DNA from: Ettlia oleoabundans
Lineage: Eukaryota; Chlorophyta; Chlorophyceae; Chlamydomonadales
Length of the DNA: 19,303 bases
Assembly (NCBI GenBank): GCA_019693395.1
Contig: JAAMXP010005943.1
Location: 1 to 19,303 of the forward strand
Direction: 5' to 3'
In this document: in pieces, positions 1 to 9,400 of the stretch
Numbering within the stretch: position 1 is the stretch's first letter
How the letters are laid out: the number at the start of each line of letters is the position of its first letter
Program-made: the position numbers and the translations under genes
The notes under the pieces: generated by a model
What the model saw: the letters and a program-made list of their open reading frames with translations, nothing else
Told to the model about the DNA's origin: nothing
Database searches by the model: none

Positions 1-2
1 GT

Positions 3-131
3 CGAGGTGAAGGTGCCGGCTTGGGAGGGCGCGCCAAAGGCGGCGGCTTGGGTGGGCGGGGTGGTGGTGGGATGAAGGGAGGCAGCACGTTCCACACTAG
101 CAGCACCGAGGAATTGCCGTTCTTTGGATAG
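3..131 (+). CDS. C-terminal end of a glycine/arginine-rich protein (5' partial)
   Basis: The reading frame starting at base 3 is open from the window edge to a TAG at 129-131 and gives 42 residues. The first 27 are mostly Gly with interspersed Arg and Lys (RGEGAGLGGR, then GGRGGGGMKGG), like the RGG/GAR tails of nucleolar and RNA-binding proteins. The last part, STFHTSSTEELPFFG, is non-repetitive and acidic/hydrophobic, which argues against a chance simple-repeat frame. No catalytic domain is visible, so I assign no function. The other two plus frames are less protein-like. A TGTAA follows 520 bases downstream, a plausible green-algal 3' UTR length. It could be an exon continuing from the left of the window or a chance open frame. 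Confidence 0.4.
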   Translation, partial: RGEGAGLGGRAKGGGLGGRGGGGMKGGSTFHTSSTEELPFFG

Positions 132-652
132 AGGCCCAAGGCGGGGCTGCCACAGTTGGGAGCCGGCTGCTGCGGCACAATGGCACCCAGGTAGCGAGCA
201 CGGCAGCCGTCCCGGGCCTGCAATGACGCCAACATGGCACAACCGCGAGCACGTTTGATGTTGTGAGCAGTATTTGAAGCATTGGTGGAGCTGCAAAGGC
301 CTGGGGGCGCTCTAGGTGTCCTCCTTGCTCAAACATTGACGGCTGGGTTGACAACTGCCAGTGCGTGGGCACTAGGAAACAAGGTTCCAGTGTTAGGGGC
401 TGCCGCAGGCACAGAACAGCAGAGCAGAAGCACATCACAGCACAGCACAGCACAGCACATCACAGCACAGCACAGCACATCACATCACATCACATCACAT
501 CACATCACATCACATCACATCACATCACATCACAGCACAGCACAGCACAGCACAGCACAGCACTACACAGCACAGCACAGCACAGCGCAGCGCAGCGCAG
601 CGAGCGGTAATTTGGCATTAGTAGGACACAGCAGCACTCACTGCTGAGCGTA
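132..652 (+). other. Possible 3' UTR of the left-edge gene
   Basis: This stretch lies between the TAG at 129-131 and the TGTAA at 653. It contains no convincing coding sequence. Open frames across 282-647 on the plus strand arise because the 5-bp array has no stop in several frames. Its main content is the pentanucleotide array at 431-600. Its status as a 3' UTR depends on the left-edge reading frame being real. Confidence 0.3.
431..600. repeat. Pentanucleotide array CACAG/CACAT/CGCAG, 34 units
   Basis: The array has 34 consecutive 5-bp units. CACAG units with interspersed CACAT open the array. Eleven CACAT units in a row fill 476-530, CACAG returns to about 585, and CGCAG units close it. 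One unit is CACTA (561-565). The variants are grouped rather than mixed, as expected from local slippage expansion of different seed units. It lies between the left-edge reading frame and a TGTAA, so it may be transcribed. Confidence 0.95.
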
Positions 653-657
653 TGTAA
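653..657 (+). promoter_or_regulatory. TGTAA polyadenylation signal candidate
   Basis: TGTAA is the usual poly(A) signal of chlorophyte nuclear genes. This is the first good copy downstream of the TAG at 129-131. As a 5-mer it also occurs by chance, so the assignment is contextual. Confidence 0.3.
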
Positions 658-1100
658 AACTGTCCGTGGCTATTGCTGAAGATCTTGCCCCTGACAGGCT
701 TGGTCAGCCTGCCAGGGACGCGCTCCAGCACCCAGAGGTCCTTGGCACCCGTCCCCATCCCGCGGTTGGCGCAGGTGGCACCGCCTGTGCTGGTCAGGAA
801 GCTCCTTGCGGCGCACTGGCCCAGAGGCGGGAAGCGCCCTATTAGCTGCGGCAACAGCGGCATGCGGGAGGGTATGGTTGAATGTCAACTGCCTGTTGCT
901 TGCAATTGACGTGTCCAAACCAGGCTCCACACTGGCCCATGGGCTGGGCAACGTGCCTCCCGAGGTGGAGTGACAGGGTGTGTGTAACGCGAGGGTTATC
1001 AACACGTGCCGATACTTGTGTACATGGCTGTCCTTCGTCGCACATTTCCAGAGCTAGCGGGGCACCCTGCTAGATACCCTCTGTGATGCCCTAGCCCGCC

Positions 1101-1335
1101 ATGCCCCAAATGAATCTGCTAAGAGCAGGTGATCCAAGGGAATCTGGCACATGCATTGTCCTAACATTAATCACGATTTATTTCAGGATCCTTCTGCCAC
1201 ACCTGGAAGGACAAGGGTACTCCCGTGAGATCCGTGGGACGCCCAGCATCAGCACCCGCACGTATGCGCCAGGTGGACCGTATGCCGCCAGCCGTGGACC
1301 ATAGCAGGGCCTTGTTGCCGCCACTGCAGCCGTAG
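1101..1335 (+). CDS. Possible spliced small ORF (58 aa), speculative
   Basis: A good-looking intron occupies 1129-1186: donor CAG|GTGATC, a CTAAC branch-point-like motif at 1161-1165, and acceptor TTTATTTCAG. Joining 1101-1128 to 1187-1335 gives an in-frame 58-codon product starting at the ATG at 1101 and ending at a TAG at 1333-1335. The product begins MPQMNLLRAG, is basic and Pro/Arg-rich, and matches no family I recognise. The 58-nt intron is much shorter than those in neighbouring genes (101-390 nt). It could be a chance splice pattern, or an internal piece of a non-coding transcript. Confidence 0.15.
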
Positions 1336-2493
1336 ATGTGTGGAAGGGAAAGAACCAGGACAAAAGAGTATAGGGCGAAATGCTGGAGCAGTGTTGGAGC
1401 GGAAGGGTATGTGTTGACAAGTACGATGCTAGCAATGGAACAAGCCTGCTGCTAGACTTTGGCAATGCTTCGGCATGGATCGTACGCAGACCGCCGCCTG
1501 GCCAGAATGCATGGACTCTGGGATCCTCATGGTTGCTCCCTGCTGCTATACATCCTTCCCGCTAAGCAAGGTGCCAGCACATGGCGTCCGCCGTGTACTT
1601 CGCTGCTCTGAAGGTAGCTGCTGGCAGGCATTGCCGTAGGCCCATGACAGGCAGGCCTGCCCGCCCTTCTGCCTGCCTTTCAGCATGGCACCCTGACTGT
1701 CAACCTGTCCGTCTCAACTCAACTCCTACTGACCTGCAGTAGGTGCCACCCAGCCATCCTGCAGAACAACCATGGAATAGCAGAGGCAGGGATGGGTTTG
1801 AGAGTGTGGATGGGTAGGTAACGGGCCGTGGCAGCACAACTGTCTCGCTACCAGTCCACAGATACATCCAACCAAAGCCAGATGCACATGCGCGCGCAAG
1901 CTGGACTGCCGCCACGCTAGTCAAGTGCGGCGGTTGTGTGGAGTAATATTTTGTTTTGGGCGGTTGGCGTGGCGAGTGTGGCAGCAGGTGCCGCTTACCG
2001 CTGGACCCCACGCAGCCGTCACGTCCAGCTAAGATGATCCACTTGCGTCCTGGTGTTACAGGCGATGTCCCCGACGTGCCAGCTGCAAGATGGGAGACAC
2101 ATCGGCAAAAGTGGGCAGCAGTCGCGGGGGGTGAGCATTCAGGGGGCAATAGCGTAGACACCCGGCCATATGGGGCCTGGTGCTCGTGCACAAGGCGGCC
2201 TATGCACATTCCATATCCGCCTGGATTGTGGGAGGTGTTAGCCCTGTACAGGGCTCATTGCTGTTCAGCAGCTGTTCAGGGGAAGCAGGCACCGCAGCGA
2301 GGCACCCGGCGGCGATGCAGTGCAGGCAGCGCCAGCAGCTGGATGGATGACAGCACCATCACTTTTGTGGCGGCTCTCAACAAGTACATCGTCATGGCCC
2401 ACATGGCGTTCCCACCGACAATAGAATAGCCAGCAGAATAGCCCAGTCAGACTAGGACGGGCAAGGGGAAGGGGAAGGGGTCGCAAGGCTTAC

Positions 2494-2508
2494 GGCGCAA
2501 AATTCCCC
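2494..2508 (+). repeat. Fragment of a dispersed short element (copy A)
   Basis: The 15-mer GGCGCAAAATTCCCC matches 11370-11384 (GGCGTAAAATTCCCC) at 14 of 15 bases. That second site is part of the palindromic element inside an ALDH6 intron. No match is evident beyond this core, so it may be a truncated copy or a coincidence. Confidence 0.35.
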
Positions 2509-3598
2509 TCGACGACAAATTGTTGATTGTGGATCTCAAAGAGTCTTCCAGCATGCCAAAACACTAAAACCACTGCCAAGAGCCCAGTGCAAACGTGCCG
2601 CCAGTAGGGAGGGCTTGTTCGGTTGAGTCCGAACAGGTTTTCTCACCGGCGAAATACACGATGGCGCTCATCATAACCCTGAACAAGCGCTGCATGCCGC
2701 TTCCAGGCACCCGTGGGCCTGAGGGCTGGCATCGCCCCATACTGCAGGGCTGCTCAGCCCAGATCTACTGTGTTTGAGCTCGTTGGAAGTGGAACCCAAC
2801 AGCTTACTGATCCATGGGAGAGCTGAGCAGCGAGGGTAAGAGCGGCTGCTCAGCAGTACTGTCTAGCTAGGGTTGCATGTTTTTTAACCAGCACCTCCGC
2901 CATAACCTGCATCGCTTTCCGCGAACATCTTCCTGTATCTACTCCTTATAACAACACGTATCTTTCGCCCGGAAAGTGCTCGACTTTTCCCGACGTGGGG
3001 CTCCGCGCTATGCTCACCAAGCCAGCTCCCAACCCTTTTGGCGCCGTCTCGCTACGAGGTACTCTACGAGAAAGTATAAAATCGTTTTAAAAAAAGCGCA
3101 GCAATGTTTTTGTTGCATGGGCTGGGAGGATGGCTACAGTCCCGTCCCCTGCCGCTCCTCCGCTAAAGGGAGCGCTTCGGATGCTGTAGCCCCTCCCTTG
3201 CTCTTGCCTGCTCAATGCAAGCAACCTAGCCGCCCATGGCCACTCCTGCCGTAGCAAATCGTGGTAAAGGAATTGGACAGTTGGTGCCACAAGTAAGCCT
3301 CTTGAACTCCCTTGATTGCCCACGCCGGTCACAGAATACCCACGCAATCGCTTGATGTGAGGTACATGTACCTTTGCCTCGTTCGGGCAGCCGCCTGTAA
3401 CACACCTCCAGTATCTGTTCGTGTCGTTTTTCACCCAGCGCTCAGCAGGCAAACATCTGGGCTGGGTAGAGGTAGAGGGGGTCGCAGTAGCAGGATCATT
3501 TACTGAGGAAGAGTTGATTGCGGCCGGTGTTGTGGAAACGGCAATCGGCAATCGTGTGGTGAGGTGGGCAGCATTGGGAGGGAAAGAGAAAGAACGAA

Positions 3599-3623
3599 TA
3601 CGCCCTTGGGCGTAGGTTGAGGA
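3599..3623 (+). repeat. Palindromic dispersed element (copy B)
   Basis: TACGCCC and GGGCGTA are 7-bp inverted arms separated by TT (3599-3614). The 15 bases at 3599-3613 are identical to the reverse complement of 11361-11375. Similarity continues rightwards into TTGAGGAAGC, which is also present on the reverse strand next to the copy at 11361. Shared sequence outside the palindrome shows a real repeat rather than two independent hairpins. Confidence 0.6.
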
Positions 3624-3624
3624 A

Positions 3625-3663
3625 GCCAGCAGAGGAACGGCCCTTGGGCCGCCTCTTGCTGGC
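3625..3663. repeat. Strong 39-nt hairpin
   Basis: The outer arms GCCAGCA (3625-3631) and TGCTGGC (3657-3663) pair perfectly. GAGG/CCTC continues the stem past one bulged T, and CGGCC/GGCCG (3638-3642 with 3647-3651) closes it on a 4-nt loop. About 16 base pairs in 39 nt is far above the background here. It sits directly beside the palindromic element at 3599, so the two may belong to one unit such as a small foldback element. A structured RNA is the alternative. Confidence 0.55.
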
Positions 3664-4382
3664 TACCATATGTGCTGGCAGCACTGGGAGGTGGTGTGTG
3701 GGGATGGGGTTGGGATTGGGGGTTCAGACTCCATCGGTTGCCTTTCATCAGCAACCTTTCTCCGGAATCCCTAACAACCTAGAGTATACCGACGTGTACA
3801 AGCAAGGTGCATGCGTAATCCGGCGGGGTTTGCCGTTTTTACTGCATCAAACCAATGCTGCTTACTGCGCTTACGAGGCAACCTACCATTGATGCACAAG
3901 GGTGAAGACAACGAAGGTACGGGTAGAAGTTTAGGCCTAGGACACACAAGCAGACAGGTGGCGGATACTCAAAACAAGCACAGCGCTGAGACGGCCGGCC
4001 GTGCCGCAGCGGGTGGGCGCAGCCGCGTGTGAATGGTGGGCTCCAGCACACCAGCAGACGTTTTGTACGCCCGGTTTTGTCTTCCCCGGTTTGAAGTTAT
4101 TATAACACAATCCCAGCTGCTCCGCAGAGATGGTGTTGAAAGGATCACCCATTCGCAACGAGGGCCTACGGTTTTGTTTTCCCGAGGCGTGGAGTTACCC
4201 ACCCGGAGTGTCAGGCAACGCTAGCATACTCGTCCAAGTGGCGGAACGCGAGCGCCGGCGGTGCATGAGTGCTCTGGGCGAGCCTGTGCCTGGCGGTTCA
4301 GCCGAACCAACCTGCATACCAGCAGCGGTGGCACCCCGCTTACCCTGCTGGCGGCGGCGGCTGCCCCCACCCGCACTGCCGC

Positions 4383-4424
4383 CAGCACTGCATGGGCAGT
4401 CAGCACTGCGTGGGCCGTCAGCAC
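4383..4424. repeat. Tandem 18-bp duplication, 2.3 copies
   Basis: CAGCACTGCATGGGCAGT at 4383-4400 is followed by a copy at 4401-4418 with two substitutions, then by the first six bases of a third. The 18-bp unit keeps reading frames open, which partly explains the long open frames that overlap here. Confidence 0.85.
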
Positions 4425-4699
4425 AATCATGGTTGAAGCCCGCTGTGCTAGCAGCCCTGTGGAGAGTACAAAGGACACAGATAACTACTAGTATGCTCCT
4501 GCACAAAGTAGCAGGGCATGGGGTCGCAAATGCGAATTCAGCTGCCGGCATACACAGAATGCCTGGTGCCATGTATGGGTGGGGCAGACTTTGGCAAGCT
4601 CTGCGTCACACAGGTAAAAGTGATACTGAGGCTGGCAATCGTGAATGTGCGTGCTTGCCATTGACCAAACGTGGACAGCAAGCCATAACACAACAGAAG

Positions 4700-4745
4700 G
4701 TCAGGAAGAGGCAGGGGTTGGGGTCAGGAAAAGCCAGGGGTTGGG
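4700..4745. repeat. Tandem 23-bp duplication, 2 copies
   Basis: Two adjacent 23-bp units, 4700-4722 and 4723-4745, both begin GTCAGGAA and end CAGGGGTTGGG. They differ at two positions. No coding role is apparent. Confidence 0.85.
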
Positions 4746-6483
4746 TACGGCGCTGCAAAGGAGGTGAGGCAAGCCCACGGTTTACTGGTACATACCACAG
4801 CGGATGGTAGATCCGCCTTACATGCACCACCTTTGGCAAGGTGGTGCGGCTTGCTGAAGGAAAGGGTTGAAAGCGCAGCATGGGGTGATGCGTGGTTTAC
4901 CGCCAGGGCTAGGGATGTATGGGGGGATGATCGAGCACACAGGCACACCATTCTCCAAGCAGCTGCTACACCCTTGTAATCGAATCAGTTCAGCCCTGGC
5001 GCCACAAGGCATGTTTGCACGTTACTCTCAGAAGCGGCGGATGCCGGGGCTTGGACGCCAGTTGGGGGGTTGCAGGGTTGCAGCGGGGGTCGAGGTGTGG
5101 GGGGGCAGAAGATCGGCAGGCTTGCCTTGCCAATACTGCATGCGAAAATGGTTTTCAGAAGGCAAACCATGAGGATAACCTGGAACAGGAGCAAACACCG
5201 TTGCTTTCCTGCAAGAGCTGCACCTTGGGAAAAGTGGCTGTAGTAGTGTGTACACAAGTTCAGGTGCAGCAGCAGGGGTGGACTGGGATGGAACCAGGCG
5301 CAGGCTGGGCAGGAGTGGAATTCCGCGAGTGCATCGCAGACTGCATGCTTTTGATGTGAATTTTGGTGTGCAGTTTGCGCCTCGAATTTTGCGACCCTAG
5401 CAAATTGTAAACAAGAGGCCGCCGCCGGCACCCTTTCAAATAAGTTGAGGGTGCTGGTGGCGCCGTTTGGTTTTAGCAACATATCCATATGGATTTTTTT
5501 CGAAGCCTAGAAAGGGGCAAGCCTCCAGCCCAGGCTTACTTTGCGTTTCAGCAGCCATGCCTGCAGGCAGCTGAGCTCTCACCAACAAGTACATTGATGG
5601 TGGGGAACAACATCAAAAGTTGCAGACGGCCACGGTCTGATGGCCACGATGTGAGGCCACGACCGCCAACCGCTGCTGCCAGGTCGGCGCTGGCAGTCGA
5701 CTCTAGCGGAGCACCAGTTCAAATCAGCAAGGTGCTCAACCCAGATGACCAATAGCATGCTCACAAGGTAGACCCTGCACGATGGCTTTATCTCAAGCTG
5801 CGTGTCAGAACATCAGCTGTGAGCCAGGCACAACTGAAGGTGTCGGGCATCGCAAGTGGTAGCCGGTAAAGGGGCGTGTGCCGCCTCACAGACTCCACAC
5901 ACCAAGCTAGCCTGGCTCCTGACATGGCACGCACCGGGGCTGAAAGTGTCTCTCTATAATAGAGGCTCTGTTCCCATCATCCAGTGGGTTTCAATACAGA
6001 ATGCCCCAATCATCCATTGGATCTGAGGCCAGGTGGGTTTCGAATTCTGCAGCCACGGCACGCCGCCCGTTGGGGGAAAGCAAAGGAGTGTAGGGTCTGA
6101 CCTCCCATATGCGCAGGTTTTGAAGTGGCTTTGACGACACTGGTCACGTTGTTTACAGTGCAAAGCTGTGACGTATGGGATGCTGGCGCACAGTCCCGAG
6201 GCCTAACTGCTGCGGCATGACAGTCTGTTGCCTTTTTCCCGGTAAGCACTGCTGGAATCGAGGCAGTCTCCTAAGAGTTTATTGGGTTGGTGTAAGAGTG
6301 ATCATAAGAGGAAAGACAGCCCCTCTGCGTGAATTTGGGGCCTCGCCATTGCAATGCCGCGGTGACCTGGCGGCGACCTGGCATCCGTTCACTTCTGGTG
6401 GTCTCAACCGCTTAACGACCGGTGTCGGTTGCCAGTCCAAATATCGTCACACCCTAGACGAGCGAGAGCCGGGGGTTGGAGCG

Positions 6484-9400
6484 ATGCTGCGCTCCGCCGC
6501 TCGGCAGCTGAGGCAGACCGCCTTCGTCAACCTCGCACCCTGCTGCAGGGGCCTGGCCCGCACTGCAGAGCCAGCACAAGCGCCGCAGGTGCGCTGCAGG
6601 CGCCGTCCGGCGCGGGCACGAAAGCGCGCCAGGTGGCGGTTGCGGCAGCGGTAGCAGTGGTTGTGGCAGGCGTGCACACTGTTTCCAGTCCATCTTTCTT
6701 GTTCGCCGCGGCCCTCAACCATCCTATGCAGACTACGGTCAAGCTGCTTATCAACGGCGAGTTTGTTGAGTCAAAGACCAAGGACTGGATAGATGTGAAG
6801 AACCCCGCAACACAGGCGCGCGCCAGCTGGAAACCGTCGCTCCATCTATCCACCCACTCCCACCGCCCACGCACCGCTACTGCTCCTTTCCACCCTGACC
6901 CGTTGCGGTCTTGCAGGATGTCGTGTCCCGCCTGCCGCTGTGCACTGCAGAGGAGTTCAATGCGGCGGTGCAGTCGGCCAAGGAAGCCTTCCCCAAATGG
7001 CGCAATACGCCCGTGCCGCAGCGCGCTCGCGTCATGCTGCGATTGCAGGTGGTGACTGAACACGGTGTTGATGTGGATATTGGGGAGCTGGGAATGGGGC
7101 TTGCACAGCACATGCTGGGCACTGTAGCAGCTTACTGTCCTGCTGACACTACTTGCAGCATCCTAGCCGGTGTCCACCATATCCCCCCTTGCCCCGCCGC
7201 GTCCCCCCTTGCCTCAGGAGCTGATCAACCGGCACATGGACGAGCTGGCTGCCAGTGTGACACAAGAGCAGGGCAAGACGCTGGCGGACGCACGTGGGGA
7301 CGTCTTCCGCGGCCTTGGTGAGGGGCACAGCGGCTGTGTGTGGGTGTGGGTGCGTCGGCCTTTCATCAAAGGATCCATTGGATATGCAGCACAGCGCAGT
7401 GCAGGTGGTAGGGAGGAAGAGAAGCACGCACTCAATTGCATCATGGCGGCGAGGGAAACAGGGGAGGTTGCGGGGCAGGCTAACGTGTGTGTGGAGGGGG
7501 CAAGGGGCCAGGTTGGGACTTTAGCTTGCGAGATAGGTGCAACACAGCCGCTTCCTGAACAACAACTTCCCCCGTATATATTGCGCACGCGTGTACCATC
7601 CCCCATCAGCGCCCCAGCATGCCCACATCCCCCTCGCTTGGCCCTTTTGCCCCGCAGAGGTGGTGGAGTATGCTGCTGGCATTGGGCGGGACCTGATGGG
7701 GGAGTATGTGGAGCACGTGTCGGGCGGCATAGACACATACAGCCTGCGCCAGCCACTGGGCGTCACAGCAGGCATATGCCCATTCAACTTCCCAGGCACG
7801 CGAGTGGTTGCCAGTTGGAGATGAAGAGTCAGGGGGCCAGCCTGGCCAGCCTGTGGTGGTAGTGCGCTCTGCAGTGTGCCTCCTGGTCTTCTCAGGTCTT
7901 CCGCTGCACCTGCGCAGCCTATTAGGTTTGCTTCCTGTGTTTAGGCACCGGTGCCGGCCCAGCGCTTGTCCCACTATCCTGGGCATGCAGTCCCTTGCTG
8001 CAAACACGCTGTATATAGTCTGCCAGTCTTCTGCCAAGGATGGTGCCTGCATTTTCTGCCTGATGTGCCTGCCAACCCCACCTGCTTGCCTGCCCCCTGC
8101 CTGCCATCGCCCCCCGTCCCTGCAGCCATGATCCCTCTGTGGATGTTCCCCATGGCAACCGCTGCTGGCAACAGCATGGTGCTCAAGCCGTCTGAGCGCG
8201 ACCCCGGTGCCGCCATGATGCTGGCTGAGCTGGCACTGGAGGCAGGTGTGTGGCACAGCATGGCACAGCACAGTGCAGCATAGCATGAGACAGCACAGCA
8301 TGAGACAGCACACATAGCATGTGCATGGCTGACATGGCACGGCATTGCGCAGCACCGGCATAGCATGGTATAGCATGGCACAACGTGGCGCAGCATGTTC
8401 AGGACAGCATAGCACGGGAGTGCAACACTAGCATTGCACAGTACTGCAGCAGCAGGACCTCTGCAACTGGAGTTTGTCAAGCTGAGGGGGGGGCACGGTA
8501 CACCCATGCGGTGGCTCTCCTTCCCCGCGGTGCCTTACCCTTCCTTGCCTCTCCTTAGGGCTGGCTGCCTGTTGGTTTGTCGGTTGTCACCAAGCTCCCC
8601 CTCCTGTTGGTTGCCACAGGCCTGCCCCGTGGCGTGCTGAATGTGGTTCACGGCACCCACGACACCGTCAACCGCATACTGGACCACCCAGACATTGCGG
8701 CCATATCATTCGTGGGCTCAGGTGGGGTGTGGGAGAGGTTGGGTCAATGGACGGGTTCTGGTTGGGTGGGGGACTGGTTAAGCAGCTACTTAGGGAAGAT
8801 GCGACTCCGAAGGCCAATGGAGGGCATGGAATTTGGGCTGGGGTTGGAAAGCTGGGATTGGGTGGGACAACTTTGCGGCTGGCTGTCACTACCCATGCAC
8901 ATTCGTCTGACTATCCGCAGGGCCTGCTGGGTGGCTGGGGTGCTCTGCATGATGGCTTATGCTGTTGGAAGGCTGGATTAGAAAGCGAGGGTGGAACCAC
9001 TGTCACCCTGTAACCCGGTAACCCTGTTCCTGGCATCTGCTGGACTGCTGCAGACGCGGCGGGGCGTTACATCTACCAGCGGGGTTGCGCCAGCGGCAAG
9101 CGCGTGCAGGTGCGGAGGCAGGGGTGCTAATCTTCATACTGCCAATGATTGTGGCATATGTGGAGTGAGCAGCCATTCAACTGAAGCATCCACGTCTCAT
9201 CTGCCCTTACAATAGCCAGCCAGCCAGTTTGCCTCCCTGCTTGGTGTATGGCCGTGATGCAAGTGCTGAGCCTGCTGCATGCCGCATGGCAAACCCCGTT
9301 GTGGAGAGGTGTGTTGCCATGCCTTGACACATCAACACTCCGTGGCAAGACACGCTGATGAATCAGCACGGTGGTACATTTGTTCATGCCTTGAAAAACC

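Larger units (their letters stand above)
661..6483. other. Gene-poor region, no supported gene
   Basis: Many open frames of 60-226 codons occur on both strands (for example 1700-2209 minus, 4130-4810 plus, 4985-5488 minus). None reads like a known family, they overlap one another, and their composition resembles the surrounding DNA. Structures present are a 7-bp perfect stem with a 6-nt loop at 2616-2635, the palindromic element and hairpin at 3599-3663, short tandem duplications at 4383-4424 and 4700-4745, and an imperfect direct repeat (5976-5988 and 6009-6021). A two-exon small reading frame is possible at 1101-1335. The last few hundred bases should contain the ALDH6 promoter and 5' UTR. 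I see no clear TATA box or tRNA. It may hold a non-coding RNA or decayed mobile DNA, but I cannot show either. Confidence 0.5.

Noticed and set aside
282..647. 121-codon and overlapping 81-codon plus-strand open frames with HSTAQH/HITSHH repeats
   Set aside because: They are translations of the pentanucleotide array; the 5-bp unit happens to lack stops in several frames.
3087..3551. 154-codon minus-strand frame with a segment FLYHDLLRQEWPWAARLLAL that looks helical
   Set aside because: One helix-like stretch does not identify a family, no splice-consistent partners were found, and the rest of the frame is Ser/Thr/Pro-rich noise.
4130..4810. 226-codon plus-strand open frame
   Set aside because: No recognisable domain, it spans two tandem duplications, and equally long frames overlap it on the other strand. 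Length alone is not evidence in this composition.
4985..5488. 167-codon minus-strand open frame
   Set aside because: Low-complexity Pro/Ser/Cys-rich product with no family resemblance, overlapped by plus-strand frames of similar quality.
5449..5512. Ty3/gypsy reverse-transcriptase-like peptide (LVAPFGFSN, resembling the family MPFGLTNAP)
   Set aside because: Only about nine residues resemble the motif, the frame ends in a stop soon after, and no YLDD-like or other retroelement motif follows.
5690..5735. tRNA T-loop-like sequence AGTTCAAATC near 5716
   Set aside because: The flanking bases do not form the 5-bp T-stem, and no D-arm, anticodon arm or acceptor stem can be found around it.
7606..8415. 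269-codon minus-strand frame opposite ALDH6
   Set aside because: A shadow of the plus-strand gene and its AGCAT-type intron repeat; the repetitive Met/Cys/His content comes from that repeat.
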